From positions 1 to 22,957 of the forward strand of contig DGEG01000140.1 of assembly GCA_002385825.1 (NCBI GenBank): a DNA stretch of 22,957 nucleotides. The letters are read 5' to 3'. A model generated the notes under the pieces. The model made no database searches, was not told the origin of the DNA, and was given only the letters and a program-made list of their open reading frames with translations. The stretch is from Firmicutes bacterium UBA3932 (GTDB lineage Bacteria > Bacillota > Clostridia > Peptostreptococcales > Anaerovoracaceae). The position numbers were made by a program, and so were the translations under genes. The stretch's first letter is position 1. The number at the start of each line of letters is the position of its first letter. This document shows, in pieces, positions 15,626-22,957 of this stretch.

Positions 15626-16375
15626 ATGCAAAACAAAAGCGGAATTCCGATAATATTCGCACTGGCGCTGCTTATCGGTCTAATCATATCAATTCAACTC
15701 AACACCTCGGATGCTCACGATCAGGGAGGATTGATTCCCGTTGCCCAGGTAGACGCATTAGAACAGCAGCTGAAAGAAGTTCGAAGGGAAAAAGAAGCGA
15801 TCCTTGCAGAATATCTCGAACTGGAGCAGAGATTGAAAGAAATCGAAGAAAAAAATCTCAGCGACGACGCGTTTATTCAATCTGCCATGAAGGAACTGGA
15901 ACGATACAGGATGGCTGCGGGTGTTTTGGACGTTAAAGGGCCCGGCGTTATTATCACCGTCGACGATCCGATTCCTACCGAAGAAAATCCGGGAGACGGC
16001 TACAGTACAATTATGGTGCGATACGATCTGTTGCTGGCTCTCGTAAACAAGCTGAAGGATGCCGGCGCGGAAGCGATTTCCATCAACGGACAGAGGATTA
16101 TCGCCAAGACGGAGATCAGTCTTGCCGGAGATAACGTGAACATAAATACCGTTCCCACGGCTCCCCCTTACACGATTAAGGCCATAGGAAATCCTGATAC
16201 CCTTGAAGGTGCTTTAACTATTCGCTACGGAATCGTGGAAAACATGCGCAATAATTACGGACTTCAGGTCTCCATCGCTAAACAGGAAGAGATTGAGATA
16301 CAGCGGTATAACGGCGTTCTTAGATTCCTTTATGCCAAGCCTATTGAAAACTCCGAGGAAGAGGATGCTCAATAA
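15626..16375 (+). CDS. DUF881 family membrane protein (YlxW/YlxX-like), first copy
   Basis: This protein of unknown biochemical function has 249 residues: an N-terminal membrane anchor at about 5-24, a coiled coil at about 42-76 (EQQLKEVRREKEAILAEYLE) and a DUF881 domain from about 95 with GPGVIITVDDP and INGQRI. The DUF881 domain is probably outside the membrane. DUF881 genes sit between divIB and ftsZ in many Gram-positive dcw clusters, which suggests a role near the divisome, but the reaction or partner is unknown. A TAGGAG ribosome site precedes the ATG. A second copy follows after 5 bases. Confidence 0.88.
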   Translation: MQNKSGIPIIFALALLIGLIISIQLNTSDAHDQGGLIPVAQVDALEQQLKEVRREKEAILAEYLELEQRLKEIEEKNLSDDAFIQSAMKELERYRMAAGVLDVKGPGVIITVDDPIPTEENPGDGYSTIMVRYDLLLALVNKLKDAGAEAISINGQRIIAKTEISLAGDNVNINTVPTAPPYTIKAIGNPDTLEGALTIRYGIVENMRNNYGLQVSIAKQEEIEIQRYNGVLRFLYAKPIENSEEEDAQ

Positions 16376-16380
16376 GGGAC

Positions 16381-17139
16381 ATGAGAAACAGACTGAAAAT
16401 AGTATTAATTTTCATATTATGCGTTTTTATAGGTTCTTCTGTCATTGTGTTGAGCAAGACGGTAAAAGGGTTGCACGTTTTTGTGTCTTCAAAGGTGCTT
16501 GAAGATTACAGAATCACCATTGAAGGTGAGCGCAAGGATATGGAAAACCTCATAAAACAGATTGAGGAAGCAAAGGCCCAACTGGAAGAACTTGAAACCT
16601 TCGAAGCAGAGAATGAAGATATAAGCCAAGAATTGGAAGCAAAACTCTTCCAGGATCTGGAATTTTATAAATTAGCGGCAGGCTTTGTGGATGCAGTAGG
16701 GCCGGGAGTTGAGGTGATCGTTGACGATGGAACGCGAGACATCGGGTTTGGAGAAGATCCCAACGATATCCTGGTGCATGACATGGATCTTTTTCTCATT
16801 ATAAATGAACTGAAAGCAGCCGGAGCGGAAGTGATTTCCGTAAACGGGCAGAGGATTGTGGACACCTCTGCCATTTCCTGTTCCGGTTACACGGTTCGCA
16901 TCAACGGACAGTTTTATGCAAGGCCATTTATCATCCGCGCCATCGGCGACGGTTCGCGGATGGCGGCTTCACTTATAGGTCCCGGCGGCTATGGAAATTA
17001 CCTGAAGGATTGGGGACTTGTTTTCAAAGTATCGATACGGGATGATATCAGGATTCCTGCATATACGGAAGACAGGGCACCGAAATATATGACCATTGCT
17101 ACCGATGACAGAACAGTAAAGGAAGGTGAAAACAATTGA
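16381..17139 (+). CDS. DUF881 family membrane protein (YlxW/YlxX-like), second copy
   Basis: This 252-residue paralogue follows the first DUF881 gene after 5 bases and has the same layout: a membrane helix at about 6-26, a coiled coil at about 45-80 and the DUF881 domain with GPGVEVIVDDG and SVNGQRIVD. The two proteins share the core motifs but differ over most of their length, so the duplication is old and they may form a heteromer through their coiled coils. The start uses AAGGG just before the ATG. The stop TGA overlaps the TTG start of sbp (TTGA, 17136-17139), indicating coupled translation. Confidence 0.87.
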   Translation: MRNRLKIVLIFILCVFIGSSVIVLSKTVKGLHVFVSSKVLEDYRITIEGERKDMENLIKQIEEAKAQLEELETFEAENEDISQELEAKLFQDLEFYKLAAGFVDAVGPGVEVIVDDGTRDIGFGEDPNDILVHDMDLFLIINELKAAGAEVISVNGQRIVDTSAISCSGYTVRINGQFYARPFIIRAIGDGSRMAASLIGPGGYGNYLKDWGLVFKVSIRDDIRIPAYTEDRAPKYMTIATDDRTVKEGENN

Positions 17140-17504
17140 CTATCGCAATGATGATAGGGCTGGGAGTAGGAATTTTTATAGGAATTTTCTTTGATGTTAA
17201 TTATCCTGCCCAGTTTTCTTTCTACGTTTCCATGGGATTGCTGGCTGCCATGGACTCATTATTGGGGGCGCTTCGTGCCCACCTGGAAGGCAAGTACAGC
17301 AACATTATATTCGTCAGCGGCTTCCTTACTAACGCCATTCTCGCGGCTGCACTTGTTTATCTGGGTACGCGACTGGGCCTTCCTCTTTACTATGCTGTCA
17401 TCTTTGTATTCGGTGGCCGACTTTTCCAGAATCTTGCAGTTATCCGCAGGATTTTGATAGACAGATATTTTACGAAAAAAGACATAAATGTCTACAATAA
17501 GTAG
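17136..17504 (+). CDS. sbp: Small basic protein Sbp (DUF1290)
   Basis: This 122-residue membrane protein has about three to four hydrophobic helices and a basic tail (RRILIDRYFTKKD). It matches Sbp of Bacillus in size, in topology, in its FDVNYPAQFSFY segment and in its place between the DUF881 genes and ftsZ. Its function is not established. The start is a TTG overlapping the upstream TGA, with a strong GGAAGGTGA site at 17121-17129. In Bacillus ftsA lies between sbp and ftsZ; here ftsZ follows directly. Confidence 0.9.
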   Translation: MTIAMMIGLGVGIFIGIFFDVNYPAQFSFYVSMGLLAAMDSLLGALRAHLEGKYSNIIFVSGFLTNAILAAALVYLGTRLGLPLYYAVIFVFGGRLFQNLAVIRRILIDRYFTKKDINVYNK

Positions 17505-17532
17505 TGCAAGGAACATGTATCTATGCTATAAT
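17504..17532 (+). promoter_or_regulatory. Extended -10 promoter of ftsZ
   Basis: TGCTATAAT (17524-17532) is a perfect extended -10 element. A weak -35 (GTGCAA, 17504-17509) lies 17 bases upstream of TATAAT. The predicted start is near 17539, giving a leader of about 60 bases. This gives ftsZ transcription of its own in addition to read-through from the long dcw operon. Confidence 0.65.
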
Positions 17533-17599
17533 CGGTATAACGTCTAGACAGAGTTAAAATGGTTCGTTGTGAATGATTCTTTCAGGAGGTAAAGGGGTT

Positions 17600-18754
17600 A
17601 TGCTTCAATTTGAAGTAAATGAAGAAAGACATGCGCAAATTAAAGTGATCGGTATCGGAGGCGGCGGAAGCAATGCGGTAAATCGCATGATCGAGTCCGG
17701 TATGAAAGGGGTCACTTTTATTGCTGTTAATACGGACAAGCAGGCCCTATCCATGTCAAAGGCGGAAACCAAGATTCAGATCGGAGAGAAGCTTACGAAA
17801 GGATTAGGTGCAGGAGCAAATCCCGAAATCGGTCAAAAGGCAGCGGAAGAAAGTATAGATGACCTGACGAAATTCCTGATGGGATCGGATATGGTATTCA
17901 TTACGGCAGGTATGGGTGGAGGCACCGGCACCGGTGCGGCACCGATTATAGCCAAAGCAGCAAAAGATGCAGGAATACTTACGGTAGGTGTCGTTACCAA
18001 ACCCTTTACCTTTGAAGGAAAGAAAAGAAGAGACCATGCCGAATTAGGGATTAAATTCCTGAAAAAATATGTAGATTCGTTGGTAGTGGTACCTAATGAC
18101 AAGTTATTGCAGATAGCAGACAAAAATACTACCATGCTTGAAGCTTTTTCAATGGCTGACGAGGTTCTCAAGCAAGGTGTACAGGGCATATCGGATCTGA
18201 TTGCGGAAGCCGGTCTGATCAATTTGGATTTTGCCGATGTGCGCACGGTAATGACCGACAGAGGCATCGCTCACATGGGTGTCGGCCGCGGCAAAGGAGA
18301 AAAAAGAGTTGAAGCAGCCGTCAAAGATGCCATTGAAAGCCCGCTGCTCGAAACCAGCATAAACGGAGCAAAGGCTATTCTCCTGAATATCATGGGCGGC
18401 TACGATTTGGGCATGTTGGAAGTCAACGAAGCGGCGGATCAAATTGAGAAGTCTGCAGATAAAGATGCTATCGTGATCTTCGGCGCTTCCGTAAAAGAAG
18501 AACTGCAGGACGAAATCGTCATTACCGTTATCGCTACCGGATTCGAAGACGGAGGGACAGATCGGATTATCGGGAACCGGGATATAATACGGCCCGGGGC
18601 GGATAAGGATAAGGCAGAAGAGAGCTCGATAAAACCCGAAGAAATCGAAGAGGGCGAAGCCGGTTCCGCAGACGAAAACGAATTTGAAAAGAAATTTGAC
18701 ACAGACTTTACGATCCCTTCCTTCCTTAGCCGGACTAACAAAAAGAATTATTAA
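17600..18754 (+). CDS. ftsZ: Cell division protein FtsZ
   Basis: FtsZ is the tubulin-like GTPase that polymerises into the Z-ring. From the ATG at 17600 it has 384 residues, with GIGGGGSNAVNRM at 18-30, the GTP-binding signature GGGTGTG at 106-112 and the catalytic T7 loop GLINLDFAD at 205-213. An acidic linker (about 325-365) follows and then a C-terminal peptide with IPSFLSR at 372-378 that binds membrane tethers such as FtsA, SepF or ZapA-type partners. The frame is open from an ATG at 17573, but the AGGAGGT site at 17584-17590 lies inside that extension and serves the ATG at 17600. It has its own promoter and terminator. Confidence 0.97.
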   Translation: MLQFEVNEERHAQIKVIGIGGGGSNAVNRMIESGMKGVTFIAVNTDKQALSMSKAETKIQIGEKLTKGLGAGANPEIGQKAAEESIDDLTKFLMGSDMVFITAGMGGGTGTGAAPIIAKAAKDAGILTVGVVTKPFTFEGKKRRDHAELGIKFLKKYVDSLVVVPNDKLLQIADKNTTMLEAFSMADEVLKQGVQGISDLIAEAGLINLDFADVRTVMTDRGIAHMGVGRGKGEKRVEAAVKDAIESPLLETSINGAKAILLNIMGGYDLGMLEVNEAADQIEKSADKDAIVIFGASVKEELQDEIVITVIATGFEDGGTDRIIGNRDIIRPGADKDKAEESSIKPEEIEEGEAGSADENEFEKKFDTDFTIPSFLSRTNKKNY

Positions 18755-18774
18755 AGAAAGACAATATGCGGAAG

Positions 18775-18805
18775 AGAAGCCGGAAAACCCCGGCTTCTGT
18801 TTTTA
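18775..18805 (+). terminator. Intrinsic terminator of ftsZ
   Basis: AGAAGCCGG (18775-18783) pairs exactly with CCGGCTTCT (18790-18798) around AAAACC, followed by GTTTTT. This is a clear rho-independent terminator 20 bases after the ftsZ stop, closing the dcw transcript. Confidence 0.92.
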
Positions 18806-18872
18806 AAATTCTCTGCTGGTAACCGAGCATAAACTTTCCGCCATAAATAACTCTACGCAACAGAGGACGTCC

Positions 18873-19733
18873 ATGAAATATATCGCATCACCCGAAAATC
18901 CCATGATCAAGAAAGCAATGAAGCTGAAACAGCGCAAGATGCGAGAAAAAGAAGGGCTTTATTTTATAGAAGGTCTAAGCTTATGTCGTGAAGCCCTTGC
19001 TGCAGCTGTTAATATAGATACCCTTATGATTCGCGAATCAGAGTATTACTCTGAGAAGAATGGGGAATATGAGGATTTACTGGAGCAGTCTTCAAAAGCA
19101 GGTATAGAGACAGTTGTCGTTAAAGACGGACTGTTCAATAAATTGACTAATACGGAAACGCCGCAAGGCATTGCAGCCGTGGCTAAATGCAGATACTGGG
19201 ATGCAGGTAGTTTCTTTGCCGCGGATAAATCAGGAGGGCAAGGTAACATACTTGTGTTGGATCGCATCCAGGATCCGGGCAATGCGGGAACGCTGCTTCG
19301 GACTGCTGAGGCTGTAGGCTGTCAGGGTGTCTTGGTGGTTAAGGGCACGGTGGATCTCTACAGCCCAAAAGTGGTAAGGGCCGCAGCAGGGTCACTGTTT
19401 CGGCTGCCGCTGCTTTTTACGGCTGATGCCCAAGAGACGGTCCGCTTGCTCCACAGCCGTGGAAAGCGTGTAGTGGCAGCTATCCCATATTGTGAGAACT
19501 TTCATTTTCAAACCCGATTGGATCGAAATGTAGCTTTCGTCATCGGAAACGAAGCTGGAGGCGTAAGTGCCGATTTTCTTGAAATGTCGGACTGTCAGGT
19601 GAAAATCCCCATGTGTGAGCCGGTGGAATCTCTCAACGCGGCGGTAGCGGCGGGGGTCATCATGTACGAGTCATTAAGACAAAAAATCGAAAGAGAAGCG
19701 GAGGAAAATAATCGATTATGCAAACAAAGTTGA
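18873..19733 (+). CDS. TrmH/SpoU-family RNA 2'-O-methyltransferase (YsgA-like)
   Basis: This SPOUT-class enzyme is predicted to methylate a ribose 2'-OH in rRNA or tRNA using S-adenosylmethionine. The 286 residues have an N-terminal substrate-binding domain (about 20-105, RKMREKEGLYFIEG) and a knotted SpoU domain. Its three family motifs are LDRIQDPGNAGTLLRT at 129-144, FVIGNEAGG at 222-230 and KIPMCEPVESLNAAVAAG at 244-261. The exact target base cannot be read from the sequence. ysgA of Bacillus occupies the same place before pheS. The start follows GAGGAC. No strong promoter is obvious between the ftsZ terminator and this gene. Its end overlaps pheS by 16 bases. Confidence 0.9.
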   Translation: MKYIASPENPMIKKAMKLKQRKMREKEGLYFIEGLSLCREALAAAVNIDTLMIRESEYYSEKNGEYEDLLEQSSKAGIETVVVKDGLFNKLTNTETPQGIAAVAKCRYWDAGSFFAADKSGGQGNILVLDRIQDPGNAGTLLRTAEAVGCQGVLVVKGTVDLYSPKVVRAAAGSLFRLPLLFTADAQETVRLLHSRGKRVVAAIPYCENFHFQTRLDRNVAFVIGNEAGGVSADFLEMSDCQVKIPMCEPVESLNAAVAAGVIMYESLRQKIEREAEENNRLCKQS

Positions 19734-20740
19734 CAGCTATATTACAGGAAGCAAAAGAACAGTTACAAAGTGCCTCGACTATTGCGGAAACGGAGGAAAT
19801 CCGTGTAAGGTTCCTCGGGAAAAAAGGGAAGCTCACCGAGATCCTCAGATCCATGGGATCCTTGGACCCTGAAGAGAGAAAAGTTGTCGGGCAGGCCGCA
19901 AATCAGACACGCAGTGAAATCGAAGCAATGCTTGCGGGAAAATATGCAGCAGTTAAAGAGGCGGAGAAGCAACAGAAGTTCAAGGCTGAACGAATCGACG
20001 TCACAGAGCCGGGGAAGCAGAGACCTTTAGGAACCAGGCATCTGATTACAATTACCATCGATGAGATAACGAGAATTTTTATGAGCATGGGTTATTCCAT
20101 TGCAGAAGGTCCTGAGATAGAAACGGTCTATTTTAACTTCGATGCCCTGAATGCTGCGACGAATCACCCGTCCAGGGATATGACGGACACCTTCTATATA
20201 GACGATGAAATCTTGCTCCGAACCCAGACTTCGCCGGTTCAGGCAAGAACGTTATTGAAACAAAAACCACCTATTAAAATTATTTCTCCCGGAAGATGCT
20301 TCCGCTGCGATACTCCGGATGCAACCCACTCACCCATGTTCCATCAAGTGGAGGGGCTGTTGGTGGACGAAGGTGTAACTATGGCGGACCTAAAGGGAAC
20401 TTTGGATTCTTTTGCAAAGCAGCTCTTTGGATCTGACGTGAAAACCAATTTCCGTCCTCATTTCTTCCCCTTCACAGAGCCCAGCGCAGAGATGGATGTG
20501 TCCTGCTTCAAATGTGGAGGCAAAGGCTGCAGGGTCTGCAAAGGAAGCGGGTGGATCGAGATACTGGGTTGCGGTATGGTACACCCCAACGTACTGGATG
20601 TAGGCGGGGTGGACACGGAGAAATATACAGGTTTCGCCTTCGGCATGGGAGTGGAAAGAATCGCCATGTTGAAATACGGTGTAGAAGATATCCGGCTGTT
20701 CTTTGAAAATGATATGCGCTTTATAGGGCAATTTAAATAG
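19718..20740 (+). CDS. pheS: Phenylalanyl-tRNA synthetase alpha subunit
   Basis: PheS is the catalytic subunit of the (alpha-beta)2 synthetase that charges tRNA-Phe. The 340 residues have an N-terminal coiled-coil tRNA-binding part (1-85) and class II motifs: HPSRDMTDTFY at 150-160, GRCFRCDTPDATHSPMFHQ at 192-210 (motif 2) and GFAFGMGVERIAMLKYG at 305-321 (motif 3). A four-Cys knuckle (C263, C266, C271, C274) sits in an insertion seen in many bacterial PheS proteins and may bind zinc. The ATG lies inside the end of the methyltransferase gene with GGAGGAAA upstream, indicating coupled translation. Confidence 0.97.
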   Translation: MQTKLTAILQEAKEQLQSASTIAETEEIRVRFLGKKGKLTEILRSMGSLDPEERKVVGQAANQTRSEIEAMLAGKYAAVKEAEKQQKFKAERIDVTEPGKQRPLGTRHLITITIDEITRIFMSMGYSIAEGPEIETVYFNFDALNAATNHPSRDMTDTFYIDDEILLRTQTSPVQARTLLKQKPPIKIISPGRCFRCDTPDATHSPMFHQVEGLLVDEGVTMADLKGTLDSFAKQLFGSDVKTNFRPHFFPFTEPSAEMDVSCFKCGGKGCRVCKGSGWIEILGCGMVHPNVLDVGGVDTEKYTGFAFGMGVERIAMLKYGVEDIRLFFENDMRFIGQFK

Positions 20741-20762
20741 GGTTCAAACAGGAGGAAACAAC

Positions 20763-22957
20763 GTGCTGGTATATAAAGAATGGTTAGATGAATACTGTCC
20801 TTTGGATAAGAGCATGGAAGAGTTCTGTGAGAGGATGGTAATGTCCGGCTCCAACATCGAAAATGTCAAAGGGTTTGGTAGAGGTATAGAAGACGTAGTG
20901 GTTGGAAGAGTGGAATCCGTTGAGAAGCATCCCAATGCGGACAAGCTGCTTGTCTGTATAGTGGATGTGGGAGAGGATGAGCCTTTGCAGATCGTTACAG
21001 GTGCAGGAAACGTGTTTGAAGGAGCCTATGTTCCGGTTATTCTGCACGGGGGGAAGCTGCCGGACGGTACGGTGATTAAGCGGGGCAGGCTTAGAGGAGT
21101 CGAATCTTCGGGTATGCTTTGCTCGGCAAAGGAATTGGGCTATGATGATAAAGTGATTCCCGTAGCCCACAGGGATGGGATTTGGATCCTGGATAAGGAA
21201 TATCCCCTGGGTATGAATATTGTGGAAGCTTTAGGACTTGAAGGAGATGTAATCGAATTTGAGATTACTCCCAACAGGCCCGACTGCCTGTCCATGCTCG
21301 GGATGGCCAGAGAAGCAGCAGCCACTTTTGGCGGCAACTTGCGCTATCCGGACACAAAGTGTACCGACGAACAGGGAAGTGTTGAAGACTATATCTCTGT
21401 GGAGATTAAAAAACCTGAACTTTGCAGGCGATATGTGGCCAGAGTGGTCACCAACGTAAAGATTGAACAGTCGCCCTGGTGGCTTCAAAAAAGGCTCATG
21501 CATGCGGGTATGCGCCCTATAAACAACATTGTGGATATTACCAATTACGTGATGCTGGAATACGGACAGCCCATACATGCTTTCGATATTCGAGACATTA
21601 AAGGCAACCACATCTGCGTGGATACCGCAGCTGAAGGAGAATTGTTCACAACGTTGGATGGAACTGAGAGAAAACTATTCGATGATACGTTGATGATCAA
21701 GGATGCGGAGCGAAATATAGCTGTTGCCGGAGTCATGGGAGGACTAAATTCAGAGGTCGTGGGAGATACCACAACTATTGTAGTCGAATCCGCTAACTTC
21801 AACGCGGACAGCGTACGCAGTACCTCAAAGAAGCTTGGACTTCGTACGGAGGCCTCATCCCGATTTGAGAAAGGAATTGATCCCGAGCTGGCAATTACAG
21901 CTGCCGACAGGGTATGCAGGCTGATCGAACTTTTGGGTGCGGGAACCGTAATAGGAGGAGCCATCGATGTATATCCCGGAAAGAGGGAGATTAATCCCGT
22001 AGATGTGAGAGTGAACCGGGTAAATCAGATTCTGGGTACAAAGCTTTCCGCGGAGGACGTTGATGCTATTTTTAGAAAGCTTGAGATGAAGACTGAGACA
22101 GCAGGCGAGGGTGTTATTCGCGTTATTCCGCCCTCGGTAAGGATGGACTTGGAAAAGGAGATAGATTTCGTAGAGGAAGTAGCAAGGATATATGGATATG
22201 ACAGGCTTCCTTCTACACTGCCCAAAGGCAACTGCGAATCAAAAAAGACGAAATTACAGATGCTGAGGGATTTAACTAAAGATTCCCTGGTTGGAATGGG
22301 ATACAGCGAGATTCAGACTTACTCCTTTATGAGTCCTAAAGGTATGGACAACATACGGATATCCGATGACAGCCAGGAACGGGATATGATAAGGCTCATC
22401 AATCCGCTGGGAGAAGAAACAAGTGCAATGCGAACTACGTTGGTACCCAATATGATGGAGGTCTTGTCCAGGAACTTTACGAGGAGTATTGAGTCTGTCA
22501 GAGCCTTTGAGTTGGGCAATACTTTCCACAACATCAAAGGAGCCGACGGACTGCCGACGGAACAGGAAAATCTGTGTATCGCCTGCTACGGAGAGGATGA
22601 GGACTTTTTCACATTGAAGGGTGCCCTAGAAGAGCTTCTGAAGAAGATGGGTATTCATGGAGCAGAGTATGTATCGGAATCAACTTTGGACACGTATCAT
22701 CCCGGACGATGTGCAGCTATCATCTATGATAATGTTAGGTTGGGAACGATAGGAGAAATTCACCCCGATGTTGCAGAGATCTACGATCTTGATGTTAAAT
22801 CATGGTGTTGTGAACTGAATTTCTCACGCATGGCGGAAGTGGCAAATACGGAGCGCTATTACAGCCCGTTGCCCAAATATCCTTCCACTTCCAGAGATAT
22901 CTCCCTGGTGGTAGATGAGGACACTACAGTGGCATCATTGAGAGGGGTAATTATAAA
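20763..22957 (+). CDS. pheT: Phenylalanyl-tRNA synthetase beta subunit, 3' end outside the window
   Basis: PheT pairs with PheS; it binds tRNA and edits mischarged Tyr-tRNA-Phe. The window holds 731 codons of a protein that is usually about 790-810 residues. The start is GTG with GGAGG (20751-20755) 7 bases upstream and 22 bases after pheS. Visible parts are the N-terminal EMAP/OB-type tRNA-binding domain (about 40-150, GRVESVEKHPNADKLLVC), the B3/B4 editing domain (about 215-370, MRPINNIVDITNYVMLEYGQ) and B5 (about 400-475). The catalytic-like core follows. The FDX-ACB anticodon-binding domain begins near 700 with SPLPKYPSTSRDISLV and is cut by the window end. No frameshift is seen. Confidence 0.96.
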   Translation, partial: MLVYKEWLDEYCPLDKSMEEFCERMVMSGSNIENVKGFGRGIEDVVVGRVESVEKHPNADKLLVCIVDVGEDEPLQIVTGAGNVFEGAYVPVILHGGKLPDGTVIKRGRLRGVESSGMLCSAKELGYDDKVIPVAHRDGIWILDKEYPLGMNIVEALGLEGDVIEFEITPNRPDCLSMLGMAREAAATFGGNLRYPDTKCTDEQGSVEDYISVEIKKPELCRRYVARVVTNVKIEQSPWWLQKRLMHAGMRPINNIVDITNYVMLEYGQPIHAFDIRDIKGNHICVDTAAEGELFTTLDGTERKLFDDTLMIKDAERNIAVAGVMGGLNSEVVGDTTTIVVESANFNADSVRSTSKKLGLRTEASSRFEKGIDPELAITAADRVCRLIELLGAGTVIGGAIDVYPGKREINPVDVRVNRVNQILGTKLSAEDVDAIFRKLEMKTETAGEGVIRVIPPSVRMDLEKEIDFVEEVARIYGYDRLPSTLPKGNCESKKTKLQMLRDLTKDSLVGMGYSEIQTYSFMSPKGMDNIRISDDSQERDMIRLINPLGEETSAMRTTLVPNMMEVLSRNFTRSIESVRAFELGNTFHNIKGADGLPTEQENLCIACYGEDEDFFTLKGALEELLKKMGIHGAEYVSESTLDTYHPGRCAAIIYDNVRLGTIGEIHPDVAEIYDLDVKSWCCELNFSRMAEVANTERYYSPLPKYPSTSRDISLVVDEDTTVASLRGVII

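Noticed and set aside
17573..17599. Upstream ATG for ftsZ
   Set aside because: The best ribosome site (AGGAGGT, 17584-17590) lies inside this extension and serves the ATG at 17600.
18806..18872. T-box riboswitch in front of the methyltransferase-pheS-pheT operon
   Set aside because: The space after the ftsZ terminator is under 70 bases, too short for a T-box leader, and no T-box consensus or second terminator is seen.
1..22957. Mobile elements, CRISPR arrays, tRNA or rRNA genes
   Set aside because: No transposase, integrase, repeat-spacer array, tRNA-like cloverleaf or rRNA stretch was seen by reading; almost all of the window past 1875 is coding.

Overview
This window carries the division and cell-wall (dcw) cluster of a Gram-positive, Clostridia-type bacterium. 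The evidence is the gene order (mraZ, rsmH, ftsL, one PASTA-bearing class B PBP, murE, murF, mraY, murD, ftsW, murG, murA, divIB, two DUF881 genes, sbp, ftsZ), strong GGAGG-type ribosome binding sites, several TTG/GTG starts and moderate base composition. MurE carries the DNPR signature, which points to a meso-diaminopimelate peptidoglycan. The single-PASTA, SpoVD-like PBP and sporulation-type promoter matches suggest an endospore former, but no committed sporulation gene is present to prove it. A family-level guess (Anaerovoracaceae/Peptostreptococcales-like) would rest only on general resemblance.

Layout. (1) 1-1456, minus strand: a 467-residue, very cysteine-rich protein of unknown family, ending near a perfect hairpin at the window edge. 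(2) 1457-1875: a divergent intergenic region. It holds two small dyads and a weak sigK-like promoter facing the Cys-rich gene. Facing the other way is a sigA-type promoter for mraZ whose spacer and -10 are covered by three 10-bp-periodic AGTGGAG repeats, a textbook MraZ autoregulatory operator. (3) 1876-17504, plus strand: fourteen tightly packed dcw genes, mostly with short gaps or overlaps (murE/murF, DUF881/sbp). Two longer gaps hold probable internal control points: dyads plus an extended -10 promoter before the PBP gene (3712-3914), and a sigE-like promoter before murA (13451-13530). (4) 17505-18805: ftsZ with its own extended -10 promoter and a clear intrinsic terminator. (5) 18873-22957: a TrmH/SpoU-family RNA methyltransferase overlapping pheS, then pheT, cut by the window end within its last domain. 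The same trio (ysgA-pheS-pheT) is known from Bacillus.

How the genes work together. MurE, MurF, MraY, MurD, MurG and MurA cover most of the steps from UDP-GlcNAc to lipid II; MurB and MurC are not here. FtsW polymerises lipid II and the PBP cross-links it. FtsL, DivIB and FtsZ form the division machinery, and MraZ and RsmH sit at the head as regulator and 16S rRNA methyltransferase. ftsA and murB are absent from the places where relatives often carry them, and ftsZ is not followed by spoIIGA-sigE-sigG. The core is well conserved; the least explained items are the Cys-rich protein and the regulatory DNA in the gaps.
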